This document shows positions 53,378-62,533 of a stretch of 64,000 nt of DNA, one piece after another. A program made the position numbers and the translations under genes. Position 1 is the stretch's first letter. Each line of letters opens with the position of its first letter. The DNA is from Streptosporangium violaceochromogenes (GTDB lineage: Bacteria; Actinomycetota; Actinomycetes; Streptosporangiales; Streptosporangiaceae): positions 62,001 to 126,000 of the forward strand of contig NZ_BNBB01000016.1 of the NCBI RefSeq assembly GCF_014654615.1, in the 5' to 3' direction. A model generated the notes under the pieces. It ran no database searches. It had not been told where the DNA came from and saw nothing but the letters and a program-made list of their open reading frames with translations.

Positions 53378-53905
53378 ATGGCGAAACGCGTACCGCACGT
53401 CCTGCTGGCGACCCTGCTGCTCGCCGGATCGGCGGCCTGCTCGGGCGGAAACGGCGCGCCCACCGCGTCCCCTGCGGCCTCCGCTTCGCCGGTGCCCTCC
53501 CCGACCCCCGAGGGGGCGGTTTCCGAGACGACCCCGCTTCCGGGAGCGACCGCCACCCTCCGGGCGACCACGACCCCGGAGCCCTGGGAGACCCTCGGGG
53601 AGGGGACCAGGTCCGGTATCAGGAAGATCGACGCCGACGAGACGGGGCAGCTCAGCCTGCTGGGCACCTCCTCGATCGTGGTGGACACCGGCGGGGGCGC
53701 GAAGGAGACCATGAAGGAGGCGCGGCTCACCGACGACACGGTGGTGCTCGACGTCCAGGGGAGCGTCTGCGCGCAGGGGAGCGTCCCGCACAGGTGCACC
53801 TCCAAACAGCTGGCGAGGGCCCTCAAGGCGGGCGTCTCGTTCTACGCCAAGGTGCTGATCGCGGACGGCGACGCCGTCCGCGTCGAGGAGATCGTCAAGA
53901 ATTGA
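53378..53905 (+). CDS. Putative lipoprotein
   Basis: A 175-residue exported protein. Signal peptide MAKRVPHVLLATLLLAG ends in SAACSGG, a less standard lipobox. A Ser/Pro/Thr-rich linker (~25-65) is followed by a small beta domain with DDTVVLDVQGSVCAQGSVPH and a Cys pair (CAQGSVPHRC). ATG 53378 has GAGGAG upstream. Family not recognised. Confidence 0.75.
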   Translation: MAKRVPHVLLATLLLAGSAACSGGNGAPTASPAASASPVPSPTPEGAVSETTPLPGATATLRATTTPEPWETLGEGTRSGIRKIDADETGQLSLLGTSSIVVDTGGGAKETMKEARLTDDTVVLDVQGSVCAQGSVPHRCTSKQLARALKAGVSFYAKVLIADGDAVRVEEIVKN

Positions 53906-53979
53906 CGCCCCCACCCCGGGCGCGGGAAAGACCTCCCTCCCGAGGGGGAGGGGACGGAAGACGGGGGGCCGAGGAGGGG

Positions 53980-55125
53980 TCAGAAGCCGAACGAACGGCC
54001 GATGATCTCCTTCATGATCTCGGTCGTGCCGCCGTAGATCGTCTGCACGCGGCTGTCGATCCACGCCTTGGCCACGGGATACTCCAGCATGTAGCCGTAG
54101 CCGCCGTGCAACTGCAGGCAGCGGTCGACGACCTTGGTCTGCAACTCGGTGGTCCACCACTTGGCCTTGGCGGCGTCCACCGCGCTCAGCCGTCCGGCGT
54201 TGAGCGCGAGGACGCACCTGTCCACGTAGTGGCGGGCGATCTCGACCTCGGTGTCCAGCTCGGCCAGCACGAACCGGGTGTTCTGGAAGTCGCCGATGCT
54301 TCGGCCGAACGCCTTGCGGGTCCTGCAGTAGTCGACGGTCTGCCGCAGGACGGTCTCGGCGACGGCCACGGCCGTCACGGCGATCGACAGGCGCTCCTGC
54401 GGGAGGTTGGTCATGAGCTGGAAGAAGCCCTGCCCCTCCTGCCCGCCCAGCAGGTTGGCCGCGGGTACCCGGACGTTCTCGAAGAACAGCTCCGCGGTGT
54501 CCTGGGCGTGCATGCCGATCTTCTCCAGGGTGCGGCCCCGGCCGAACCCCTCCATGTCCCGCTCGACGACGAGCAGTGAGAAGCCCCGCGCCCCCGCCTC
54601 GGGATCGGTCCTGGCCACCACGACGACCAGGTCGGAGTTGACGCCGTTGGTGATGAACGTCTTCCGGCCGTTGAGGACGTAGTGGTCGCCCTCGCGCGCG
54701 GCGGTCGTCCGGATGCCTTGCAGGTCGCTGCCCGCGCCCGGCTCGGTCATGGCGATGGCCGTGATCAGCTCGCCGGAGACGAATCCGGGCAGCCACCGGG
54801 CCTTCTGCCCGTCGTCGGTGAGGGTGACGAGGTAGGGCGCGATCACGTCGTTGTGCAGTGAGTATCCGAGGCCGGTGGCCCCGATCCGCATGATCTCCTC
54901 CACGATCACGGCGTTGTACCGGAAGTCGGTGATTCCCGCCCCGCCGTACTCCTCCGGCACCCCGAAGCCGAACATTCCGATTTCGCCGGCTTTCTTCCAC
55001 ACCTCCCGGGGGACGACGCCCTCCCTTTCCCAGCGGGCGTGATGAGGCGCCACCTCGCGGGCGAGGAACTCGCGCACGGTTTCCCGGAAGAGCCGGTGCT
55101 CCTCCTCGAAGAGGTCTCGCTGCAT
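53980..55125 (-). CDS. Acyl-CoA dehydrogenase, long-chain type
   Basis: A 381-residue FAD enzyme for the first step of beta-oxidation. FAD/substrate motifs are AIAMTEPGAGSDLQGI and KTFITNG. The C-terminal IYGGTTEIMKEIIGRSF has Gly where short-chain enzymes have the catalytic Glu (YEGT). The base is then expected at E244 in LPQERLSIAV, as in human long-chain and isovaleryl dehydrogenases. It ends near a GC-rich spacer and has a perfect palindrome 28 bp upstream of its ATG. Confidence 0.92.
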   Translation of the reverse strand: MQRDLFEEEHRLFRETVREFLAREVAPHHARWEREGVVPREVWKKAGEIGMFGFGVPEEYGGAGITDFRYNAVIVEEIMRIGATGLGYSLHNDVIAPYLVTLTDDGQKARWLPGFVSGELITAIAMTEPGAGSDLQGIRTTAAREGDHYVLNGRKTFITNGVNSDLVVVVARTDPEAGARGFSLLVVERDMEGFGRGRTLEKIGMHAQDTAELFFENVRVPAANLLGGQEGQGFFQLMTNLPQERLSIAVTAVAVAETVLRQTVDYCRTRKAFGRSIGDFQNTRFVLAELDTEVEIARHYVDRCVLALNAGRLSAVDAAKAKWWTTELQTKVVDRCLQLHGGYGYMLEYPVAKAWIDSRVQTIYGGTTEIMKEIIGRSFGF

Positions 55126-55152
55126 TGACCGCCTCCCTGAGAATTCTCATTG

Positions 55153-55169
55153 ACAGAATACGATTCTGT
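55153..55169. promoter_or_regulatory. Operator-like palindrome ACAGAAT-ACG-ATTCTGT
   Basis: A perfect 7-3-7 inverted repeat, 28 bp upstream of the acyl-CoA dehydrogenase ATG. TetR-type regulators of fatty-acid genes bind dyads of this size, so it is the likely control site. No regulator gene adjoins. Confidence 0.55.
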
Positions 55170-55363
55170 TACTTCCAGGTACACCCAGATGGGAAGGGTT
55201 GTGAGGCTTTCGAGCGCAACCCGATCAGATCACGAAACCGACACAGTCCCCCGAGGGTCTTGTCATCCCCCTGCGAGACGGCGCGCGAGGGCAGTACGAT
55301 CCGGGCCTGGTTGTGATCAGATGACCAGTTTGTGACCAGCTCCCGATCATGTCGGAGTGTGCG

Positions 55364-56722
55364 ATGTTTCGCTGGGGAACAGGGCTCCGTAGGACAGTCG
55401 TCACGTCGGGAGCTTTTGTGATCATGGCCGGCGCCCTGGCGGGGCCGGCCTTTTCCGAGGACGCCGAGGGCGGCCTGGGGGAAAGCGGCCTGGGGGCCGT
55501 CGAGAATTACCCCTATCGCTGCACCGGCGGATCGCTGGGCGGCGAGAAGCAGATCGGTGTGGCGATTTCCGTTCCCGGGGCGGTCTCCGTGGGCGGCGCG
55601 ATCAATATCCGGTGGACCCTGACCGACTTCTCCTTCGTCTCTCCCGACGAGCTCCCCTCGGGAGGACACCTCGCGCTCGCGGGCACCGTCGGGGCGAAGG
55701 GGCTGTGGGACGAACAGGGGCAGAACGCGGATCTGGCGCTGACCTCCGTCACCAAGGCGGGCCTGAAGCCCGTCAAGGCGGGCGACGCCATCGGGGTGCC
55801 CACCTCCATCTCCGGAAGCGTGACCGCCCCGAGGGAGGGGACGGCGGAGATAACGCCCGGAAGCATCACCGTCGACGTGGCCCCCTCGGAGATCATGGTC
55901 AACGACAACGACATCCACTCCTCGCACCCGCCCTTCGTCGAATACAAGGAGACCCCGCCGTGGGAGTACCTGTCCGGGCGGAACACCCCCTCCGAGCCCC
56001 CGAAGAACCACAAGGGCGACGTGCACCGCAACGCCGCCCAGGGAGCGGAGGCGTCCCTCACGTTCTGGGGGACCGGCGTCGAGTTCGTCTCCGAGAAGGC
56101 CCCCGACATGGGTGAGGCCGAGATCTACCTGGACCCCAGGCCCGACTCTCCCCCCGTCATGAAGGTCAACGCCAACGTCCCCGACGGAGGACGCCAGAGC
56201 CCGGTCACCCTCTGGAGCAGCGGGCCGCTGAAGTACGGGAAGCACGTCGTCAAGATCAGGAACGTCGCCGACGGCAAGTACGCGGTGCTGGACGCCTTCA
56301 AGGTGCTCACCGCGCCGCTGACCGGCCAGGAGGTGACCCCGGGACGGATCACGTGCGTGCCCCTGAGCACCAAGACCCTGAAGGTCAAGGTGGAGAAGAC
56401 GTCCTCCACGTCGCCCACCCCCACCGGGACACAGACCTCCTCCACCGGCCCGTCCCCCTCGCCGACCGGCACGGTCACCTCCACCCCCAAGCCCACCCTC
56501 ACCGTGACGGCGACCGTGACCCCCACCAGGCCCACGCCGACCGCCCCCCAGGTGGTCGTGACCCCCACGGGCGGGGCGCAGACCGGGCAGGCTCCCGACG
56601 ACGGCCGGCCCTCGGGGACGGGCCTGATCGGCGCGGGGACGGCCATGGTGCTCGGAAGCGCCTTCGGCGGGGTCGCCCTGAAGAGGCGCCGTGCGGCTCA
56701 CGCGCGAGGTCGAGCCAGGTAG
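55364..56722 (+). CDS. Secreted cell-wall-type protein, probable sortase substrate
   Basis: A 452-residue protein. A signal peptide (GLRRTVVTSGAFVIMAGALA, cleavage near AFS-ED) leads a Cys-containing beta domain (YRCTGGSLGGEKQIGVAIS), then a jelly-roll-like module (VEFVSEKAPDMGEAEIYLD to KYAVLDAFKV) reminiscent of sugar-binding folds. A Pro/Thr/Ser linker precedes RPSGTGLIGAGTAMVLGSAF, a hydrophobic helix and basic tail KRRRAAHARGRAR. That is sortase-sorting-signal architecture, but without a canonical LPxTG or LAxTG; RPSGTG is the nearest. ATG 55364 has CGGAG upstream; 55349 is alternative. The sortase lies next. Confidence 0.8.
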   Translation: MFRWGTGLRRTVVTSGAFVIMAGALAGPAFSEDAEGGLGESGLGAVENYPYRCTGGSLGGEKQIGVAISVPGAVSVGGAINIRWTLTDFSFVSPDELPSGGHLALAGTVGAKGLWDEQGQNADLALTSVTKAGLKPVKAGDAIGVPTSISGSVTAPREGTAEITPGSITVDVAPSEIMVNDNDIHSSHPPFVEYKETPPWEYLSGRNTPSEPPKNHKGDVHRNAAQGAEASLTFWGTGVEFVSEKAPDMGEAEIYLDPRPDSPPVMKVNANVPDGGRQSPVTLWSSGPLKYGKHVVKIRNVADGKYAVLDAFKVLTAPLTGQEVTPGRITCVPLSTKTLKVKVEKTSSTSPTPTGTQTSSTGPSPSPTGTVTSTPKPTLTVTATVTPTRPTPTAPQVVVTPTGGAQTGQAPDDGRPSGTGLIGAGTAMVLGSAFGGVALKRRRAAHARGRAR

Positions 56723-56731
56723 GGCGGCCGA

Positions 56732-57586
56732 ATGCATCCAGGGCATTCGCAGGGCGTTCCGGACGCCTGGTACGGCGGCGACCCGGCGCCCGGCGGGAGA
56801 TGGAACAGGGTGCTTCCTCTGCTGCTCGTGCTCGGGTCGCTCGGCGGAGTGGCCGCGATCATGACGGGGCTGCTCACCTACCTGGCACCCGCGGGCGAGG
56901 ACGAGCTCTACGGACCTTCCAGGCCGCGGGCGGTCAGCACCATGATCGTGGAGGACGTCCCGTCGCCGGGACAGCAGGCGGCCCCACAGGCCGGGCAGGA
57001 GGAGCCGGCGGCCCTGTCGCCGAGTGTGGGGCCGGGGGGCCAGGACGTGCCGCTGACGGCCGCGGCCCCCACCGCCTCCCCGCCCCTGCCCGTCGCCGTG
57101 CCACCGGCCCCCCTCAAGAGCGAGGGAGTGCGGCCCGGCAGGCTGATGATCCCGCGGATCGGCCTGATCGCCCCGTTGACGCCGCTCGGCCTGGACGCCC
57201 GGAAAGAGATCGAGACCCCGCCCCTGAACAGGCCGAACCAGGCGGGCTGGTACAGGTACGGCCCCATCCCCGGCCAGCAGGGACCCTCCGTGATCCTCGG
57301 GCACGTGAACACCCGCAACGGAGCCGCCGTCTTCAACCGCCTCAAAGAGGTCCGGCGCGGCGACAGGATCAGGGTCTCCCGTTCCGACGGGATCGTCGCG
57401 GAGTTCACGGTGGACGGGGTCGAGCAGGTCAGCAAGAAGGCGTTCCCGTCCAGGCGGGTCTACGGCAACACCGGTGAGGCCGCCCTGCGGCTGATCACCT
57501 GCGGCGGTGTCTACAACCGCCAGACCCATCACTACACCGACAACATCATCGTGTACGCGACCCTGTCGAAGACCGGACGCACCTGA
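56732..57586 (+). CDS. Class F-like sortase
   Basis: A 284-residue membrane-anchored transpeptidase. One N-terminal helix (LPLLLVLGSLGGVAAIMTGL), a disordered Pro/Ala stretch, then the sortase barrel from ~135 (GRLMIPRIGLIAPLTPLG). Catalytic H191 is in VILGHVNT and C257 in RLITCGG. Family members usually show Arg in the final YRDN motif; here it reads HYTDN, and the nearest Arg is R263. It starts 9 bp after the putative substrate gene, so the pair is probably functional. Confidence 0.87.
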   Translation: MHPGHSQGVPDAWYGGDPAPGGRWNRVLPLLLVLGSLGGVAAIMTGLLTYLAPAGEDELYGPSRPRAVSTMIVEDVPSPGQQAAPQAGQEEPAALSPSVGPGGQDVPLTAAAPTASPPLPVAVPPAPLKSEGVRPGRLMIPRIGLIAPLTPLGLDARKEIETPPLNRPNQAGWYRYGPIPGQQGPSVILGHVNTRNGAAVFNRLKEVRRGDRIRVSRSDGIVAEFTVDGVEQVSKKAFPSRRVYGNTGEAALRLITCGGVYNRQTHHYTDNIIVYATLSKTGRT

Positions 57587-57626
57587 TCATGTCGCCCCTC
57601 ACGGGCACCGGAAGGATTCGCACCCT

Positions 57627-58319
57627 GTGAAAGCATGGCGTATGCCCGACGGCTGGACACTGGTCGCCGGACCGGTGAGCCCGCTGAGTGTCACCCTGCT
57701 CGGCCCGCACGGCATCCTCGGCCCGGACGGCCGGCCGCTGACCGAGGAGCACACCTACTACGCCCTGGACGCCTCGGGAGAGCTGGGCCGGGTGTACGAC
57801 ACGATGGTGTCCTCGGTGGAGCACGAGCTGTACGCGACGACCTACCGCGTCGTGGGAACCGAGCTCCACGCCTACCACTCCTCCTGCGACCACCACTCCC
57901 GCCGGAGCACGCACAGGAACACGATCGAGTGCGCGGGCCTGACCCCCCTCCCGCCGGAGGCGGCGCCGTCGCGGGAGCGGATCGCCGCCCTTCTCGCCGA
58001 CCGGGCGCGGCGGGAGGCGGACGAGGAGGCCGCCCGCCGGGGCAGGCGCGAGGCCATCCGGTCGTCCTTCGTCTCGGCGCTGCCCGACCAGCCCGGCGAC
58101 GCCCTTCTCCGGCTGGAGGTGGCGCTGGAGGACGAGTGGCCCGTCGTCCGCCTCAACGGCGGCCCCGTCGTCTGGCGCGCCGAGAGCGACGACTACAGCT
58201 ACAAGGAGCTGACGGCCCTGCTGCGCTCGGCCCTGCCCACGCGGTACGGCGACCGCCCGGTCGAGCTCCTGCCGTCCCCGGAGATCGTCCACCACCTCGG
58301 CTGGGACCCCTGGAACTGA
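57627..58319 (+). CDS. Hypothetical protein
   Basis: A 230-residue soluble protein I cannot assign. The N-terminal half is beta-rich and contains a Cys/His-rich run, YHSSCDHHSRRSTHRN. The middle (SRERIAALLADRARREADEE) is a charged helix, and the C-terminus ends ELLPSPEIVHHLGWDPWN. GTG 57627 is the likely start (GGAAGGA upstream); ATG 57642 is possible. It follows the sortase gene by 40 bp on the same strand. A link to the sortase is not implied. Confidence 0.72.
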   Translation: MKAWRMPDGWTLVAGPVSPLSVTLLGPHGILGPDGRPLTEEHTYYALDASGELGRVYDTMVSSVEHELYATTYRVVGTELHAYHSSCDHHSRRSTHRNTIECAGLTPLPPEAAPSRERIAALLADRARREADEEAARRGRREAIRSSFVSALPDQPGDALLRLEVALEDEWPVVRLNGGPVVWRAESDDYSYKELTALLRSALPTRYGDRPVELLPSPEIVHHLGWDPWN

Positions 58320-58546
58320 GCGGTACGTTCACCGGGCTCCCCCCGGGGGACGGCACGGAGCGTGACGAGGGGCGATGAGTCTTCCGAGGGGGAATCTCGC
58401 GGGGGAACGCCCAGGTCAGGGGCCCACATTCGCTGTTACTCCATCGTTATGGGCTAATGGCGCACATACTGCGGTTTTCGGGTGTCTCACATATGGAACG
58501 CGCTAAGCCGGTGAGCGGCGCGAAGCTCATATACGAGGAGTAACCC

Positions 58547-59695
58547 GTGAACACCCTCAAGCGGATGGCTCATGCCTCGCTTGCCCTCGCCGCCCTCGCC
58601 GCCCTCGCCGGTGCGGCGGCGTGCTCGGTGGGAGGGGGCCGGGCCGTACGGCCCGCGCCCGTCGCAGCCACGATCGGCGCGTCTTCGGCGGCGACCCCGG
58701 CCACCCCCACCCGGGCGACCGAGGGGGCCGGAGCGGCCACGGCGGATGCTCCGGCTCCGGCTCCGGCTCCGGCGGGAGGCACGGCCGTCAGGACCGGGCC
58801 GCCCAAGGTGTCGCTCGGCATCGCCGACATCACGCCGATGGGCGAGAACACCGAGACCGTCGGGGTCGGTTTCCCGATCATCGTCACCTTCGACAGGCCG
58901 GTCCCCAACCGGGCCGCGGCGGAGGCCGTCCTGCAGGTCAGGGCCGACCGGCCGGTCGAGGGCGCCTGGCGCTGGGTGTCCGACCGCAAGGTCGTCTACC
59001 GCACCAAGACCTACTGGCGCCCGCACCAGAAGGTTCTCTTCACGGCCGGCCTCAGCCGGATTCCCGGCAACGAGGGAGCCAAGGACGTCTCGCGCCGCTT
59101 CGCCGTCGGCACGGCCAACGTCTCCGTGGTCGACACCCGCAGGCACGTGATGAAGGTCCGCCGCGACGGCAGGCTCGTCAAGAGCATCCCGATCAGCGCG
59201 GGCCGGGGCGGCCTGGTCAGGAACGGGGTGGACGTCTATCTCACCACCAGCGGTGTCCATCTCACGATGGGCAAGAAGGCGGTGGAGACCATGACCTCCT
59301 CCTGGCTGGGCGTCACCGACCCCGGCAACAGCCTGTACTACAAGCTGGAGATCCCCTGGGCGGTGCGGATCTCCGACAGCGGTGAGTACGTCCACCAGAG
59401 CGCGGGGGCCTACCAGTTCCTCGGCAGGTCCAACCAGAGCCACGGCTGCGTGCGCGCCACGCCCGCCGGGGCCAAGTGGTTCTACGGCATCGCCCAGCGT
59501 GGCGACGTCGTGGTGATCACCGGCACCAAGCGCAAGCTCGACTGGCGCAACGGCTGGAGCTTCTGGCAGCTCTCCTGGAACCAGTGGAAGCGTGGCAGCG
59601 CCCTGCCCGTGACCCCCCGTCAGAACGGCCAGGACACCCCGGACGACCAGGAGGAGGACGAGGAGCGGAACACCCAGGCCGGGCAGCAGGGCTGA
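58547..59695 (+). CDS. L,D-transpeptidase lipoprotein
   Basis: A 382-residue peptidoglycan cross-linking enzyme. The signal peptide ends in AGAAAC. An Ala/Pro/Thr linker (with a PAPAPAPA run) leads an Ig-like domain (~85-195), then the YkuD catalytic domain with SHGCVRAT and nucleophile C301. A C-terminal extension (~345-382) is acidic and polar. Start GTG 58547 has CGAGGAG upstream. It forms 3-3 cross-links, beta-lactam sensitive only to carbapenems in the family. Confidence 0.92.
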   Translation: MNTLKRMAHASLALAALAALAGAAACSVGGGRAVRPAPVAATIGASSAATPATPTRATEGAGAATADAPAPAPAPAGGTAVRTGPPKVSLGIADITPMGENTETVGVGFPIIVTFDRPVPNRAAAEAVLQVRADRPVEGAWRWVSDRKVVYRTKTYWRPHQKVLFTAGLSRIPGNEGAKDVSRRFAVGTANVSVVDTRRHVMKVRRDGRLVKSIPISAGRGGLVRNGVDVYLTTSGVHLTMGKKAVETMTSSWLGVTDPGNSLYYKLEIPWAVRISDSGEYVHQSAGAYQFLGRSNQSHGCVRATPAGAKWFYGIAQRGDVVVITGTKRKLDWRNGWSFWQLSWNQWKRGSALPVTPRQNGQDTPDDQEEDEERNTQAGQQG

Positions 59696-59806
59696 GATCT
59701 CACCGGCGGTGACAGGCCACAGGACGTGAGTCTTTTTCACCAACCCGGGTAGAGGTGCTGGTACGAGTGTGGCCCCCCGCCGGAGCGTGAGAGTGGGGGT
59801 GCCCGC

Positions 59807-61057
59807 GTGGTGGGCAAGGTGGTGGGGGCCGCTGTGTCCGCCGTGCTGCTGGGAGGGGGCGTGCTCGCCCTGTCACCGTCCGCGCCGGCGGTCGTGGACG
59901 TGCCGGTGGACGGCGCGGACACACCCCCCGGCGCGGGTGCGGCGAAGGGCGCGGGGGCGGATACGGCGACGGGCGCGGGGGTCGTTCCGAAGACCGGTAC
60001 GGGGGCGGCGGCGGGGACGGACACGAAGGCCGGGGGGGCACGCTGTTCGAGCCGGAGACCGATCGTCATCGCGCATCGCGGGGCCAGCGCCTTCCGGCCC
60101 GAGCACACGCTCGCCGCCTACCGTCTCGCGGTGCGCATGGGCGCCGACTACATCGAGACGGACCTGGTCTCCACCAAGGACCACGTGCTGGTCGCCCGGC
60201 ACGAGAACGAGCTGTCGAAGACGACCGACGTGGCGGGCCATCCCGAGTTCGCGGGGCGCAGGACCACCAGAAGGATCAACGGCCACCTCAGGACCGGCTG
60301 GTTCACCGAGGACTTCACGCTCGACGAGCTGCGCACCCTTCGCGCCAGAGAGCGCTTCCCCAAGCGGCGCCCGCACAGCAAGGTGTACGACGGGCAAGCG
60401 TCGATCCCGACACTGGAGGAGATCGTACGGCTCGCGCGGCGGCACGGCGTGGGTCTCTACCCGGAGATCAAGTACTCGACCTATTTCGCGTCGATCGGGC
60501 TGCCGATCGAGGGGCCGCTGCTCGCGACCCTCGCGCGGCACGGCTGGAAGGACAGGGACGACCCGGTGTTCATCCAGTCCTTCGAGACCTGGAACCTCAG
60601 GGAACTGCGTCCGGTCACCCGGCTGCGGCTCACGCAGCTCATCGGCGCGCGCGGCGCGCCGTACGACCTGGTGGCGGCCGGTGACCGGCGCACCTATCGC
60701 GATCTGGTCACCCCCTCGGGGCTGAAGGAGATCGCGACGTACGCCGACGCGGTCGGTGTGATCACCTCGCGGATCGTGCCGACCGGCCCGGACGGGAGGC
60801 TGGGGGTGCCCACCTCGCTCGTCCGGGACGCCCACGCGAGGGGGCTCCAGGTTCACGCCGCGACCGTTCGCAACGAGAACGCGGGGCTCCCCGCGGACTA
60901 CCGGCGCGGTGACCCCGCCCGGCCCGCCTACCGCCGGGCCGCCGGTGACGTGGCGGGCTGGCTGAGGCGGCTCTACACCTTCGGCGTGGACGGGGTTTTC
61001 GCCAACGATCCCGTCGTGGCGCGCGCCGTACGGGATCGCGTGTGCGCCGGAGGGTGA
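59807..61057 (+). CDS. Secreted glycerophosphodiester phosphodiesterase, copy 1
   Basis: A 416-residue enzyme releasing glycerol 3-phosphate from glycerophosphodiesters (GlpQ-like). Signal peptide: VVGAAVSAVLLGGGVLAL. A Gly/Ala/Thr-rich linker follows, then the TIM barrel: VIAHRGASAFRPEHTLAAYR (His-Arg pair), ADYIETDLVSTKD (E and D ligands), and GLYPEIK. The insertion with GWFTEDFTLDELRTL is typical of the GlpQ type. A tandem paralogue follows with stretches of identical DNA. Start is GTG 59807. Confidence 0.93.
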   Translation: MVGKVVGAAVSAVLLGGGVLALSPSAPAVVDVPVDGADTPPGAGAAKGAGADTATGAGVVPKTGTGAAAGTDTKAGGARCSSRRPIVIAHRGASAFRPEHTLAAYRLAVRMGADYIETDLVSTKDHVLVARHENELSKTTDVAGHPEFAGRRTTRRINGHLRTGWFTEDFTLDELRTLRARERFPKRRPHSKVYDGQASIPTLEEIVRLARRHGVGLYPEIKYSTYFASIGLPIEGPLLATLARHGWKDRDDPVFIQSFETWNLRELRPVTRLRLTQLIGARGAPYDLVAAGDRRTYRDLVTPSGLKEIATYADAVGVITSRIVPTGPDGRLGVPTSLVRDAHARGLQVHAATVRNENAGLPADYRRGDPARPAYRRAAGDVAGWLRRLYTFGVDGVFANDPVVARAVRDRVCAGG

Positions 61058-61194
61058 CTCGCCGTGCCCGTTTCGCGGGGGGACGGCCTCACCCGGGGTT
61101 CCCGGTCGCGGCCGGTGGCCCTCCGAGCGCTTCAGGTGAAGGCCGTGGGGAGCCGGTGCCCCCCACTGAGGGGAAGAGATACGGGGGTGCCCGG

Positions 61195-62442
61195 GTGCCG
61201 AGCGTGCTGGGCGGGTTGGTCAGGCTGGTCGGCGGGGCGCTGGGCCTCTCCCTTACGGCGGGGTTCGCGGGTCCGGCGGGTCTTTCACCCGGCACGCACG
61301 GCCCGCACGGCTCACCCGGTTTATTCGGTTTATCCGGCGCCGCGGGTCCGGCGCCTTCGATCCTTACGAGGCCCGGAAACCCCGCGAACCCCGCGGGCTG
61401 CGGGACCGGGGAGGACGATCGCGGGCCGATCGTCGTCGCGCATCGCGGGGCCAGCGCCTTCCGGCCCGAGCACACGATCCCGGCCTACGAGGCCGCCGTC
61501 CGGATGGGGGCCGACTACGTCGAGCCCGACGTGGTGCCCACCAAGGACCACGTGCTGGTCGTCCGGCACGAGAACGAGCTGTCGCGCACCACCGACGTCA
61601 GGAGGCACCCGGAGTTCGCGGGCCGAAGGACCACCAAGATCGTCGACGGCGTCCGGCGGACCGGCTGGTTCACCGAGGACTTCACGCTCGACGAGCTGCG
61701 CACCCTCGGGGCCGTGGAGCGTTTCGCCGCGCTGCGGCCGGCCAGTGCCGTCCACGACGGGCTGGCGCCGATCCCGACGCTGGACGAGGTCGTCGGGTTC
61801 GCGCGGGAGGCGGGTGTGGGCGTCTACGTCGAGATCAAGCATTCGACCTATTTCGCGTCGATCGGGCTGCCGATCGAGGGGCCGCTGCTCGCGGTCCTCA
61901 CCCGTCACGGCTGGAACGACTGGTGCGCCCCGGTGTTCGTCCAGTCCTTCGAGACGGGCAACCTCGCGCGGCTGCGTCCGCTCACCCGGGTGCGGCTCAC
62001 CCAGCTCATCAAGGGGGCCGGCGCGCCGTACGACCTGGTGGCGGCCGGTGACGGGCGCACGTACGACGACATGGTCACCCCCGAGGGGCTCGGGCGGGTC
62101 GCGGAGTACGCCGACGCGATCACGGTGGCCACCTCGCGGGTCGCGCCGTACGGCCCCGGCGGGGCGCCGGGGGTGCCCACCTCGCTCGTCCGGGACGCCC
62201 ACGCGAGGGGGCTCCAGGTTCACGTCGCGACCGTCAGGAACGAGAACACGCATCTTCCGCGGGAGTACCGGCAGGGCGATCCGGCCGACCCGGAGTATCC
62301 CCGTGCCCGGGGGGACGTGGCGGGGTGGCTGGAGCGCCTCTACCGGCTGGGGGTGGACGGGGTGTTCGCCGACGACCCCGAGGCGGCACGGCTCGCCCGC
62401 GACCGTGTCCGTCTGGGGACTGAGGCGGAGGGGCGCGGGTGA
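61195..62442 (+). CDS. Secreted glycerophosphodiester phosphodiesterase, copy 2
   Basis: A 415-residue paralogue of the preceding gene, with the same domain plan: signal peptide LVRLVGGALGLSLTAGFAG, a linker, and a GDPD barrel with VVAHRGASAFRPEHTIPAYE, ADYVEPDVVPTKD and VYVEIK. The metal motif reads E-P-D instead of E-T-D in copy 1, keeping both acidic ligands. Blocks of about 45-65 bp are identical to copy 1, so duplication is recent or converted. I chose GTG 61195 by analogy with copy 1. Confidence 0.9.
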   Translation: MPSVLGGLVRLVGGALGLSLTAGFAGPAGLSPGTHGPHGSPGLFGLSGAAGPAPSILTRPGNPANPAGCGTGEDDRGPIVVAHRGASAFRPEHTIPAYEAAVRMGADYVEPDVVPTKDHVLVVRHENELSRTTDVRRHPEFAGRRTTKIVDGVRRTGWFTEDFTLDELRTLGAVERFAALRPASAVHDGLAPIPTLDEVVGFAREAGVGVYVEIKHSTYFASIGLPIEGPLLAVLTRHGWNDWCAPVFVQSFETGNLARLRPLTRVRLTQLIKGAGAPYDLVAAGDGRTYDDMVTPEGLGRVAEYADAITVATSRVAPYGPGGAPGVPTSLVRDAHARGLQVHVATVRNENTHLPREYRQGDPADPEYPRARGDVAGWLERLYRLGVDGVFADDPEAARLARDRVRLGTEAEGRG

Positions 62443-62533
62443 GGAAGGGAGGGCGGGAGCGGCCGGAGAGGAAGCGGAGTGTGGTTTTTTCTTCTGGGGT
62501 AATTGTCGGGATTAACGGATTTATTGTGAAAGC

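Noticed and set aside
55169-57532. A 787-codon minus-strand frame over the wall protein and sortase genes
   Set aside because: No motifs, and it crosses two good plus-strand genes with signals.
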